DNA from: Mantamonas sphyraenae | Taxonomy: Eukaryota > CRuMs > Mantamonadidae | Length of the DNA stretch: 64,000 nt | Direction: 5' to 3' | Assembly: GCA_026936335.1 (NCBI GenBank) | Contig: JAPMXV010000029.1 | Location: 62,001 to 126,000 of the forward strand | Shown: piece after piece, positions 11,362 through 23,400 of the stretch | Position numbering within the stretch: the first letter of the stretch is position 1 | Layout of the letters: each line of letters opens with the position of its first letter | Position numbers and translations under genes: made by a program | The notes under the pieces: model-generated | Told to the model about the DNA's origin: nothing | The model's database searches: none | What the model saw: the letters and a program-made list of their open reading frames with translations, nothing else

Positions 11362-14300
11362 ATGTCGATTCTGAAGTGTCAGCACCATAGCTGCAACAAC
11401 GAGACAGTGCTCATGGTGTGCTGGGTAACGTCAGCCGAACCTCACGTGTCGCTGGTGTGTCCGACCTGTGTGGCCGACAACGAGTCGATTTCCCTGTACA
11501 CACCACGAACAAAACTACCTGCAAATCTGGGCGAGCCCGAAGGTGACATGCAAGGGTACGCCAACGTCAACGGTGTCAACCCCGCGAAGGTGGCATGCTG
11601 GGTGTCGTCCTATACCACCGCCGTGCGCGCCTCTCCACCTCTGCGAACGTCCATGTGCAAGTACCTTATCGCATGGCTGGAGGCAACGGCAGGCGGGAAC
11701 GACCCGACCCAGTTGGGGCCTGAGCCTGGGGAGCAAGGTAAGCTCAAACCGCACTCAATCCCGCTGACAGGAGAGTGGAGATTGCTCACCCGCCCTCTTT
11801 GCGCCGGCACACACAGACCCCAGCGTCGTCAACACGGCCCTTCTGCGGCAGACCTGGTGCATGGCCATGTTCTGTGACGACGACATGTATGCCGTGGCCT
11901 GCAACGATCTCTTCCTTGCCGCTACAGTGCTGGCAGGCGGCGACGACCTGTGGGGTGACTCGGCAGATTTCCATCACCGCCTCGAGGTCGCATTCGACTC
12001 TGACTTCCCCATCCAGATGTTGCATGGTGGTACCCCCCCGCCAGCGGACGCCGCAGGGGTTGCAAAGCTCGCGATGCAAGAAGCACTCCAGCAGGAGCAG
12101 CAAGTGCCCTTCGGGGTGCTCTGTTTCCAAGGGGAGCACTACACGGCATGGCTTCCACTGGCGGAAGGGAAATTCCGTGTGTACAATGACCTTGCGCAGC
12201 AGCTGACTGACGAGGAGTGGCCCGCGCCTGAGCGTGCGCCCACGGGTTTCAAGCTGGTCTTTCTCAAGTCTCAACCGGAAGAGGATTGGACGTTGCCGTC
12301 TGCCATGGGCACCATGGATCTCGACAACAAATCAAGCGTGTTCCGCAAGCCCATGGCCATCAAGGGCCCGCGAGTTGTGATGCAGAGCAAGGAGAGCTCC
12401 ACCTCAGCTGCTGGAAGGCGTTTGTACGCGCACGCTGCACGGGCTCGAGGGACAACGCCAGCGCCTCAAGGACGGCCACCTTCGACCCGGGTGCAGGTTG
12501 CTGGGTCAACCGCATCTGTGCGTGGGCTCCGTTTCAACCGTGTGCCTGCAAAGCAGACATCAGCGGGCCAGTTTGCATCGCTGCCCACTGCCGGCAAGAC
12601 GCCCGTGACCGCCAAGTGTCTGGACGTGTTGAACGACAACTGGCAACCCCCACCTTTGGCTGACTCTGCTGTCAACGAGGGCGTGGAGGGTGGTGTGCAG
12701 TGTGGCGTCGGTGGGTCGGGGGGAAACTGCCTCGCCACAGTGCACGTTGGCCTCAGCAGCCTCGCCGCTCGCTACTTGCACCTCTCCGACCATACCATCA
12801 CGCATCCCGCCCCGTTTCCGAACATGCTGCCCGTCTCTGGCGTACAAAACCCGTACCAGCACCCACAACCACCCATCATCTGGGGCAATGTCAACACCCA
12901 TCCCCAGCAGCAGCACCACGCGGATGCTCATCAGGGCCACCCATACTACACCCACCCTCCTCCGCCTCCTCCTCAGCCGCGACAAACCGCCCAGGTGCAC
13001 TTTGCTCAGCCTCCGTCGCACCCTCCACCTGCTCAACGCACCACAAACCACAACCGCGTCCCGAAACGCATCAGCCCTGCCTTTGTCGGCATCACACGGA
13101 CCACATCCACCACCACATCGTCGTCCTCCTCCCACCAGGCCACACGGCAGACTGGAGACAGCGACGACGACGCAGAACAGGACACACACATACTTGACAA
13201 CGTTGACGTGGAGGACCTGATGTTCCTGAACTTTGGCCACATTGAGCCACTGTCCATCTCTAGCAACCCAGAGTGGATGACCACCTCATGGATGGAGGCG
13301 TACGAGGTAGACGGCGAGGCAACCCAGCAGCACGTGGACGACGAGGTGGAAACTGGGGGTTCATTCAGGTTTGCAGACACCGGTGATGCCATGGATGAGG
13401 AGTACATGCCGCAAGACGACAGCGACGACGACACAGACGACATGGAGCAGGAGGGCGCGGACGAGTGGCAGCCGAGACGCACGAGACGAGGCCGCGCACA
13501 ACGACGCAGAGGCCACATCAACCGTCGTACTGGCAGTGGCACCGAGACAGGAACGTCGAGCACACGGGCAAGGAGGGCCAAGAACGGAGACACCGGCGCA
13601 CGGAAGAAAACAGGCGTGAACAAGGAGAACAAGTTGCCAGATGGTGTTGTGCGCAAAGGGTGGACAGCGAGAATCAGTGACGAGCGCAGCCACAGCAACA
13701 AGAAGGAGCACACGGGACTGCTGAAGCACATGCGTACCTTGGCCAACGAACATCCCATCGACGACATCCCCGACCTCATGACCCTGCAGGCGCGTGTTGT
13801 GGTCTGCCATGGCACCCTGAACACGCTGGTCCGACAGATTCAGCTCGCTCTGGGCAACATTCCTCTCTCCAAGGGCGACATGGCCTTGTGCCTCACGCTC
13901 CTCGGCCGTGACGTGGATCAACATGCGTGCAGTGCTGCCATCCGTGACTCTGGTCTGGCCACGGGTGTGACAAAGGCTGGGTTGAAGGTGTGCTGGCTGG
14001 AGGAGCCACACGACTACGGCGACCCCAGCTACGCCCTCCTCCACCTGCTCATGACAGAGATGGACACTCTCGGCCACAGGCCCCATCCCACCACCTGGAA
14101 GGAGCACAAGCAGACCCGGCTGTCGCTGCAGGAAGCACGACGCCCTGCTGACAACGACAGCGACCCACACTGGACACAGTGCGACTACGACCACCACCTC
14201 ACCACCGCCGAGGTGGAAGAGTGGCATCCAGAGTCTGTGCGCAGTGGCTGGGCAAGGCACAATCCCAACGACGAGCGTGGCAGCTGCACGACGCGGGAGT

Positions 14301-17300
14301 TCCAGACGCTGCTGGCACACATGAAGGCACGCGCAGCCAAGCACCCTCGCCATCAGCACGCACACGAGCTCCGTGCACTTCGTGAGCTGATCAACAACGG
14401 CAGTGTGAACTCCCTGGTGCGACACATCGTCCTGGCGCTGGGCAACGTTGGCGTGCCGCCTGTCGACCTGGCCTTCTTTGTCCGCCTCCTCAGGCCACAC
14501 CTCACCTACCAGCAGGTGGTTGGTGCCATCAACCACACCCTCAGCCGCGGGGTCACCTCCCTCTCCCTCAAGATCGCCTGGCTCGACAACCCCAAACGCG
14601 ACGACGCCACACTGCACACCCTCGTCCACACCCTCATCGACCGCATCACACCCCACATCACCGCACGCCCCACCACTGTCGACGCCGTCAACGCCCTCGA
14701 CATCCCTGAACTTGTTCTGCCCGAAGCAACAGAGGAGGAGATGATGGCCGCTGAGGATGGACTGCCAGATGGCGTTGTGCGCAGTGGCTGGAAGAGGTGG
14801 CGCAGGAACGACCGCAGCCACAGCAACAAGAAGGAGCACACGGCACTGCTGAAGCACATGCACACTCTGGCCAACGAGCATCCTCTCGACAGTATCCCAG
14901 ACCTCATGAACCTGCAGGCGCGTGTTGTGGTCTGCCATGGCACCACGTTGACGCTGATCCGACAGATTCAGCTCGCTCTGGGCAACATTCCTCTCTCCAA
15001 GGGTGACATGGCCTTCTGTCTCACGCTTCTCGGCCGTGACATGGATCAAAATGCGTGCAGCATTGCCATCAACTACGCTGGTCTGGCCATGGGTGTGACA
15101 GAGGCTGGGTTGAAGGTGTGCTGGCTGGAGGAGCCACACGACCACGGCGACCCCAACTATGCCCTCCTCAACCTGCTCATGACAGAGATGGACACGCTTG
15201 GCGACAGGCCCCATCCCACCACCAGGGAGGAGCACAAGCAGACCCGGCTGTGGCTGCAGGAAGCACGACGCCCTGCTGACAACGACGGCGACCCACACTG
15301 GACACAATGCGACTATGACCACCACCTGAACACCACCGAGGTGGAAGAGTGGCATCCTGAGTCTGTGCGCAGTGGCTGGGCAGCGCAGAATTCCAGCGAC
15401 GAGCGTGGCAGCTGCACGGGGCGGGAGTTCCAGACGCTGCTGGCACACATGAAGGATCGCGCAGCTAAGCATCCTCGCCATCAGTACACACATGAGAACC
15501 AGGCACTGCGTGAGCTGATCATCCACGGCGACCTGGAGTCCCTGCTGCGACACATCATCCTGGCACTGGGCAACGTTGGCGTGCCGCCTGTCGACCTGGC
15601 CTTCTTTGTCCGCCTCCTCAGACCACACCTCACCTACCAGCAGGTGCAACAGGCCATCAACCACACCCTCACCCGCGGCGTCACCTCCCTCTCCCTCAAG
15701 ATCGCCTGGCTCGACAACCCCAAACCCAGCGACGCCACACTGCACACCCTCCTCCACACCCTCATCGACCACATCACACCCCACATCACCACCCGCCCAA
15801 CCACCACCGCACTCGTCAACGCCCTCGACATCCCCGAGCTTGTTCTGCCCGAGCCCACCGAGGAGGAGTTGATGGCCATGGAGGGACTGCCAGACGGTGT
15901 TGTGCGCAGTGGCTGGAAGAGGTGGCGCAGGCGCAGCCACAGCAACAAGAAGGAGCACACGGCACTGCTGAAGCACATGCACATTCTGGCCAACCAGCAT
16001 CCTACCGACGACACCCCAGACATCATGAACCTGTACGCCCGCGTTGTGATCTGCAATGCATCCATGTCCGGGCTGGTCCGACAGATTCAGCTTGCTCTGG
16101 GCAGCATTCCCCTCTCCCAGGGCGACATGGCCCTCTTCCTCACCCTTCTCGGCCGTGACATGGATCAACAGGCGTGCAGTGCTGCCATCATCGGCGCTGG
16201 TCTGGCCACGGGTGTGACAGAGGCTGGGTTGAAGGTGTGCTGGCTGGAGGAGCCACGCGACCACGGCGACCCCGACTATGCCCTCCTCCACCTGCTCATC
16301 ACAGAGATGCGCACTCTCGGCGACAGGGCCCATCCCACCACCTGGAAGGAGCACAAGCAGACCCGGCTGTGGCTGCAGGAAGCACGACGCCCTGCTGACA
16401 ACGACAGCGACCCACACTGGACACACTGCGACGATGTCTCGCCGCCCACCACCGACGTGCGCTTGCGACGCAATAGCAAGTCGGCACTTCTCAGAATTGC
16501 GCGCAAGATGGCGGAAACGAATACTCCCGTCCAACCCGAAGTCTGGCTGGTCGACTGTGGGTACTATACGTTCCTCACGCTCAGGCGTATGCATTGGGGT
16601 ACCCTTGCAGAGACCCCCAAAACGCGCGTGGAAAACGCCATGAAATCATTGCAGGCTGAGCTCGACCACAGGCTTGAGCCCTGCCCACGCGAGGCCATCT
16701 TCTTTACCGAACATCCCGGGACGGACGATGACCTGCTGCTGCTGTGCGGCGGCGCGGGATACAAGAGCCGATCTTGGTTCGTGGACCTCATGAGACGTAT
16801 GGCGAATGGCATTCGCAAGAATGGCCCTCGCGATCTCCTTAAACAAAGCAAGGCGATTCGGTACAGGCTTTGTGCCGCTGCCTTGGTCAATTCCGGGAGG
16901 AGTGTCATGGTGCCTGAGGACCAATCGCGTATGGCAGAGGCAGACACATTGCTGGTCGACTGGATCGCCACGGAGGTGTCCGACGATGTCGCCTGCTTGG
17001 GTGTCGTGGCTGAGGACAGCGACGATCTGACATGCGTGGCGAGTGCCGGCCTCTCGCGGCCGTTGGTTTATCGCAGCGCGAGAAACCCAGAGGAAAGCCT
17101 TTCGCTGACGACAGAGGACCAGCAACGGCTCCTCCATCTCTCGTTGCTGGCACTGACGGATGTGCCTCATCCGGATGACTGGAGTGAAGAGCAAGAGGTG
17201 CTACGTTTTATGCGGGCACATCTGTACGAAAGCAGCGCATTGGATGTCCAGCTCCCAGACACCGCCTACGTTGCCGAGAACCGCCGCAATCGTCACGCCT

Positions 17301-17476
17301 TCGACAACAACAAGAGTCGCAAGAGAGACCGTCCAGTCCCCTTGACCAAAAAGCGCGCCAAGCAGGAGGTGGACGCGGTGGAGATATTGGTTGAGGCCTA
17401 CAACCGGGCAAGCGACAAAAACATGCCTGGCTGCACTGAAGACGACTCTGGACGAGTACGAGGAGAATCATGCTGA
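11362..17476 (+). CDS. Giant hypervariable-repeat protein with PIN/XPG-like nuclease domain, N-terminal part (frameshifted)
   Basis: Exon 1 is 11362-11737. A 79-nt intron (GTAAGC...CACACAG, phase 1) leads to exon 2 from 11817, open to TGA at 17476. Domains in order: a Cys-rich start (KCQHHSCNN, CPTCV); a putative papain-fold peptidase-like segment with a His...Asn-Asp pair (GEHYTAWLP...FRVYNDL, ~12131-12200); a Pro/His-rich tract (~12810-13070); an acidic tract (MPQDDSDDDTDDMEQE); a basic tract (RRGRAQRRRGHINRR); repeats A-B-A-B-A (13633-16434); and a nuclease-like domain with LVDCG, AEADTLLVDWI and VVAEDSDDL. It then reaches an NLS-like tract (KSRKRDRPVPLTKKRAKQE). The frame is lost at an A-run (~17416-17420) that has one A more than the homologous gene at 32568-42176. 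Family and function are unknown to me. Confidence 0.75.
13633..16434 (+). repeat. A-B repeat array 1 of the first giant gene (A1 B1 A2 B2 A3)
   Basis: The A/B pair has a DNA period of about 1125-1128 nt, with A units starting near 13633, 14761 and 15886. A units begin LPDGVVRxGW and contain HSNKKEHTALLKHM, then LVRQIQLALGNIPLS, and end PADNDSDPHWTQCDYDHH. B units begin WHPESVRSGW and contain SCTxREFQTLLAHMK, RHIxLALGNVGVPPVDL and LSLKIAWLDNP. A and B are distant homologues (shared xSGW, LxRxIxLALGNxxxxxxDxxF and RGVTSLSLKIxWL cores). A3 leads directly into the nuclease-like domain and differs at NASMSGLVRQ. Confidence 0.85.
16435..17300 (+). other. PIN/XPG-I-like nuclease domain (within first giant gene)
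   Basis: The domain lies between repeat arrays. Candidate metal-binding acidic residues follow the FEN1/XPG/PIN order: an Asp after a hydrophobic strand (VWLVDCGYY), then an acidic helix (MAEADTLLVDWIAT), then an Asp-rich strand-loop (LGVVAEDSDDLTCV), followed by HLSLLALTDVPHPDD in the place where XPG-type nucleases carry a helical element. The same residues are kept in the second gene. This assignment rests on motif pattern, not on a search, and activity is inferred. Confidence 0.5.
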
Positions 17477-20400
17477 CCTGGACGTGTTGAAGAGATTTCT
17501 GAATCGGAAAAGCCAAGGATGGAATCAATCAGTCCCCGAGGGCGAGCTGGTAGGCTTGGAGGGGGTGACGTTGCTTCTGGGTGTACGAACTGCCCTGAAG
17601 ATTCTGGGCGGGGTCCGGCCAAAGAAGGTTGCGAACTTGGCAGCGACGATCTGCAATGAGGCCTTTGACCGTGGCGAGTATGGCCCTCTGGAACTGCATC
17701 CCTATTTTCTGATGAACAAGGTGTTGGAGCAAGAGAAGAGGAAGCGCAAGAACGAACAGGAGGAGGATGAGGAGGGAGGAGAGGTGGAGAAGAGGCAACG
17801 TGTGGAGGAGGTGTGTCCCCTTTCATCTTCCCAGAGCTACGGGTACATGGTCCCTCCCATGGCTGCCCAGCCGTTTCCGAACACGCTGCCCGTCTCTGGC
17901 GTACAAAACCCGTACCAGCACCCACAACCACCCATCATCTGGGCCCCTGTCAACACCCATCCCCAGCAACACCACGGATACGCTCATCAGGGCCACCCAT
18001 ACTACGCCTACCCTCCTCCGCCTCCTCCTCAGCCGCGACAAACCGCCCAGGTGCACTTTGCTCAGCCTCCGTCGCACCCTCCGCCTGCTCAACCCACCAC
18101 GAACCACAACCGCGTCCCCAAACGCATCAGCCCTGCGTTTGTCGGCATCACACGGACCACATCCACCACCACATCGTCGTCGTCTTCCCACCAGGACATC
18201 CGGCAGACTGGAGACAGCGACGACGACGACGCATACCAGGACACACACACACATGACACTGGTGACGTGGAGGACCTGATGTTCCTGAACTTTGGCCACC
18301 TTGAACCACTGTCCATCTCCAGCAACCCAGAGTGGATGAGCAGCTCATGGATGGAGGCGTACGAAGAAGACGGCGAGGCATACGACCCAATCTTGCTGCA
18401 CATGGACGACGAGATGGAAACTCAGGGCGCACTCAGCTTTGCAGACACTGGTGATGCCATGGATGAGGAGTACATGCCGCAAGACGACAGCGACGACGAC
18501 ACAGACGACATGGAGCAGGAGGGCGCGGACGAATGGCAGCCGAGAGGCAACGGTAGAGGGCACGCTCGCCGTCGTACTGGTCCACAGAAGATGAAAGGCA
18601 GCGGACAGCGCAGGCGCAGGGTCACGGCTGGCAGTGGCACAGAGACAGGAACGTCGAGCAAACGGGGAAGGAGGGCCAAGAACGGAGACACCGGCGCACG
18701 GAAGAAAGCAGGCATGAACAAGAAGATCAAGTTGCCAGATGGTGTTGTGCGCAGTGGCTGGACAATGGGACACAGTGACGAGCGCAGCCACAGCAACAAG
18801 AAGGAGCACACGGCACTGCTGAAGCACATGCACACCCTGGCCAATGAGCATCCCATCGACAACATCCCAGACCTCATGACACTGCAAGCGCGTGTTGTGG
18901 TCTGCCATGGCACTACGACCACGCTTGTCCGACAGATTCAGCTTGCTCTGGGCAACATTCCCCTCTCCCAGGGCGACATGGCCCTCTGCCTCACCCTTCT
19001 CGGCCGTGACATGGATCAACAGGCGTGCAGCGTTTCCATCATCAACGCTGGTCTGGCCACAGGTGTGACAGAGGCTGGGTTGAAGGTGTGCTGGCTGGAG
19101 GAGCCACACGACCACGGCGACCCCAACTATGCCCTCCTCAACCTGCTCATGACAGAGATGGACACTCTCGGCAACAGGCCCCATCCCAGCACCTGGAAGG
19201 AGCACGAGCAGACCCAGCTGTTGCTGCAGAAAGCACGACGCCCTGCTGACAACGACAGCGACCCACACTGGACACAGTGCGACTACGACCACCACCTCAC
19301 CACCGCCGAGGTGGAAGAGTGGCACCCTGAGTCTGTACGCAGTGGCTGGAGCAGGGGAACTCCCAGCGACGAGCGTGCCAGCTGCACGGCGCAGGAGTAC
19401 CAGTCGCTGCTGGCACACATGAAGGCACGCGAAGCCAATTATCCTCGCCATCAGCACGCACACGAGCTCCGTGCACTTCGTGAGCTGATCAACAACGGCG
19501 ACCTGAATTCCCTGCTGCGACACATCGTCCTGGCGCTGGGCAACGTTGGCGTGCCGCCTGTCGACCTGATCTTCTTTGTCCGCCTCATCAGGCCACGCCT
19601 CACCTGCAAACAGGTGCAAAAGGCCATCACCACCATCCTCACCCGCGGCGTCACCTCCCTCTCCCTCAGGATCGCCTGGCTCGACAACCCCCGACCCAGC
19701 GACGCCACACTGCACACCCTCCTCCACACCCTCATCGACCGCATCGCACCCCACATCACCACCCGCCCCACCACCACCGCACTCGTCAACACCCTCGACA
19801 TCACCGCGCTTGTTCTGCCCGAGCCAACGAAGGAGGAGGAAGTGGTGGCCGTTGAGGATGGACTGCCAGATGGCGTTGTGGGCAGTGGCTGGACCAACTG
19901 GCGCAAGAGCGAGCGCATGCACAGCAACAAGAAGGAGCACACGGCACTGCTGAACCATATGCACAGCCTGGCCAACGAGCATGCCATGGACGACATCCCA
20001 GACCTCATGACCCTGCAGGCGCGTGTTATGGTCTGCCATGGCACCCTGACCACGCTCGTCCGACAGATTCAGCTCGTTCTAGGCAACATTCCCCTCTCCC
20101 AGGGCGACATGGCCCTCTGTCTCACCCTTCTCGGCCGTGACGTGGATCAAAGCGCGTGCAGACTCGCCATCCAGAGCGCTGGTCTGGCCATGGGTGTGAC
20201 AAAGGCTGGGTTGAAGGTGTGCTGGCTGGAGGAGCCACACGACCACGGCGACCCCAACTACGCCCTCCTCCACCTGCTTGTGACAGAGATGGACACTTTC
20301 GGCAACAGGCCCCATCCCACCACCTGGAAGGAGCACAAGCAGACCCGGCTGCGGCTGCAGGAAGCACGACGCCCTGCTGACAACGACAGCGACCCACACT

Positions 20401-23400
20401 GGACACAATATGACTACGACCACCACCTTGCCACCGCCGAGGTGGAAGAGTGGCATCCTGAGTCAGTGCGCAGTGGCTGGAGCAAGACCGGAGACGAGCG
20501 TGGCAGCTGCACGGCGCGGGAGTTCCAGACGCTGCTGGCACACATGAAGGCACGCGCAGCCAATTATCCTCGCCATCAGCACACACACGAGCACCAGGCA
20601 CTGCGTGTGCTGATCAACAACGGCAGCAAGCTGTCTCTGGTGCGACACATCATCCTGGCGCTGGGCAACGTTGGCGTGCCGCCTGTCGACCTGGCCTTCT
20701 TTGTCCGCCTCCTCAGGCCACACCTCACCTACCAGCAAGTTCAACTTGCCATCAGCGCCACCCTCAGCCGCGGTGTCACCTCCCTCTCCCTCAAGATCGC
20801 CTGGCTCGACAACCCCCCACCCAGCGACGCCACACTGCACACCCTCCTCCACACCCTCATCGACCGCATCACACCCCACATCACCACCCGCCCCACCACC
20901 ACCGACGCCGTGAACACCCTCGACATCCCCAAGCTTGTTCTGCCCGAGCCCACAGAGGAGGAGACGATGGTCGTGGAGGGTGGACTGCCAGATGGCGTTG
21001 GGCGCAAGAGCGAGCGCAGCCACCAAGGCACACGGCAGACTGGAGACAGCGACGACGACGACGCAGACGAGGACACACAAACACATGACACTGGTGACGT
21101 GGAAGACCTGATGTTCCTGAACTTTGGTCACCGTGAACCACGGTCAATCTCCAGCGTCTCATCATGGATGGAGGCGTACGGAGAAGACGGTGTGGCAAAC
21201 GACACAACTCAGCAGCACGTGGACGACGTGTTGGACCTCCAGGACCCACTCAGCTTTGCAGACACTGGTGATGCCATGGATGAGGAGTACATGCCGCAAG
21301 ACGACAGCGACGACGACACAGACGACATGGAGCAGGAGGACACGGACGAATGGCAGCCGAGGCGCACAAGTAGAGGCCACACGCGACGACGCAGAGCCCA
21401 CAACAGCCGTCGCAAGGGTCCACACACGATGAAAGGCAGCGGACAGCGCAGGCGCAGGGTCACGGCTGGCAGTGGCACAGAGACAGGAACGTCCAGCACA
21501 CGGGCAAGAAGGGCCAAGAATGGAGACAACGGTGCACGGAAGAAAGCAGGCGTGGACAAGACGAATAAGTTGCCAGATGGTGTTGTGCGCAAAGGGTGGA
21601 CAACAGGACACAGTGACGAGCGCAGCTACAGCAACAAGAAGGAGCACACGGCACTGCTGAACCACATGCACACCCTGGCCAACGAGCATCCCATCGACGA
21701 CATCCCAGACCTCATGACCCTGCAAGCGCGTGTTATGGTCTGCCATGGCACCCTGACCACGCTTGTCCGACAGATTCGGCTCGCTCTGGGCAACGTGCCG
21801 CTCTCCCAGGGCGACATGGCCCTCTGCCTCACCCTTCTCGGTCGTGATGTCGATCAACAGACATGCAACAGTGCCATCCACGACGCTGGTCTGGCCATGG
21901 GTGTGACAAAGGCTGGGCTGAAGGTGTGCTGGCTGGAGGATCCACTCGACCACGGCAACCCCGACTACGCCCTCCTCCACCTGCTCATGACCGAGATGGA
22001 CACTCTCGGCAACAGGCCCCATCCCACCACCTGGAAGGAGCACGAGCAGACCCGGCTGTCGCTGCAGAAAGCACGACGCCCTGCTGACAACAACAGCGAC
22101 CCACACTGGACACAGTGCGACTACGACCACCACCTCACCACCGCCGAGGTGGAAGAGTGGCACCCTGAGTCTGTACGCAGTGGCTGGAGCAGGGGAACTC
22201 CCAGCGACGAGCGTGCCAGCTGCACGGCGCGGGAGTTCCAGACGTTGCTGGCACACATGAAGGCACGCGCAGCCAAGCACCCTCGCCATCAGCACACACA
22301 CGAGCTCCGTGCACTTCGTGAGCTGATCAACAACGGCGACCTGAATTCCCTGCTGCGACACATCGTCCTGGCGCTGGGCAACGTTGGCGTGCCGCCTGTC
22401 GATCTGGCCTTCTTTGTCCGCCTCATCAGGCCTCACCTCACCTACAAGAAGGTTCAAGTTGCCATCACCGCCACCCTCACCCGCGGCGTCACCTCCCTCT
22501 CCCTCAAGATCGCCTGGCTCGACAACCCCAAACCCAGCGACGCCACACTGCACACCCTCCTCCACACCCTCATCGACCGCATCACACCCCACATCACCAC
22601 CCGACCCACCACCACCGACGCCGTGAACACCCTCGACATCCCCGAGCTTGTTCTGCCCGAGCCAACGAAGGAGGAGGAAGTGGTGGCCGTTGAGGATGGA
22701 CTGGCAGATGGCGTTGTGCGCAGTGGCTGGACTCGCTGGCGTAGCGACGAGCGCAGCCACAGCAACAAGAAGGAGCACACTGCCCTGCTGAAGCACATGC
22801 ACACCCTGGCCAACGAGCATGCCATGGACGACATCCCAGACCTCATGACCCTGCAGGCGCGTGTTATGGTCTGCCATGGCACCCTGACCACGCTCGTCCG
22901 ACAGATTCAGCTCGTTCTAGGCAACATTCCCCTCTCCCAGGGTGACATGGCCCTCTGTCTCACCCTTCTCGGCCGCAACATGGATCAACATGCGTGCAGC
23001 AAAGTCATCATCAAGGCTGGTCTGGCCACAGGTGTGACCAAGGCTGGGTTGAAGGTGTGCTGGCTGGAGGAACCACACGACCACGGCGACCCCAACTACG
23101 CCCTCCTCCACCTGCTCATCACAGAGATGAGCACTCTCGGCGACAGGGCCCATCCCACCACCTGGAAGGAGCACGAGCAGACCCAGCTGTTGCTACAGGA
23201 AGCACGACGCCCTGCTGACAACGACAGTGACCCACACTGGACACAATGCGACTACGACCACCACCTTGCCACCGCCGAGGTGGAACAGTGGCATCCCGAG
23301 TCAGTGCGCAGTGGCTGGAGCAAGTCGCGGGGTGACGCGACCGACGAGCGTGGCAGCAGCACGGCAAGGGAGTTCCAGACGCTGCTTGCACACATGAAGG

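Noticed and set aside
13361-16594. 1077-codon minus-strand ORF inside the first giant gene (and similar 560-580-codon ORFs at 18345-20039, 21162-22877, 36963-38711)
   Set aside because: Antisense frames kept open by the composition and the repeat period. The sense strand shares domains, linkers and nuclease motifs with the paralogue on the opposite genomic strand, so sense is real.
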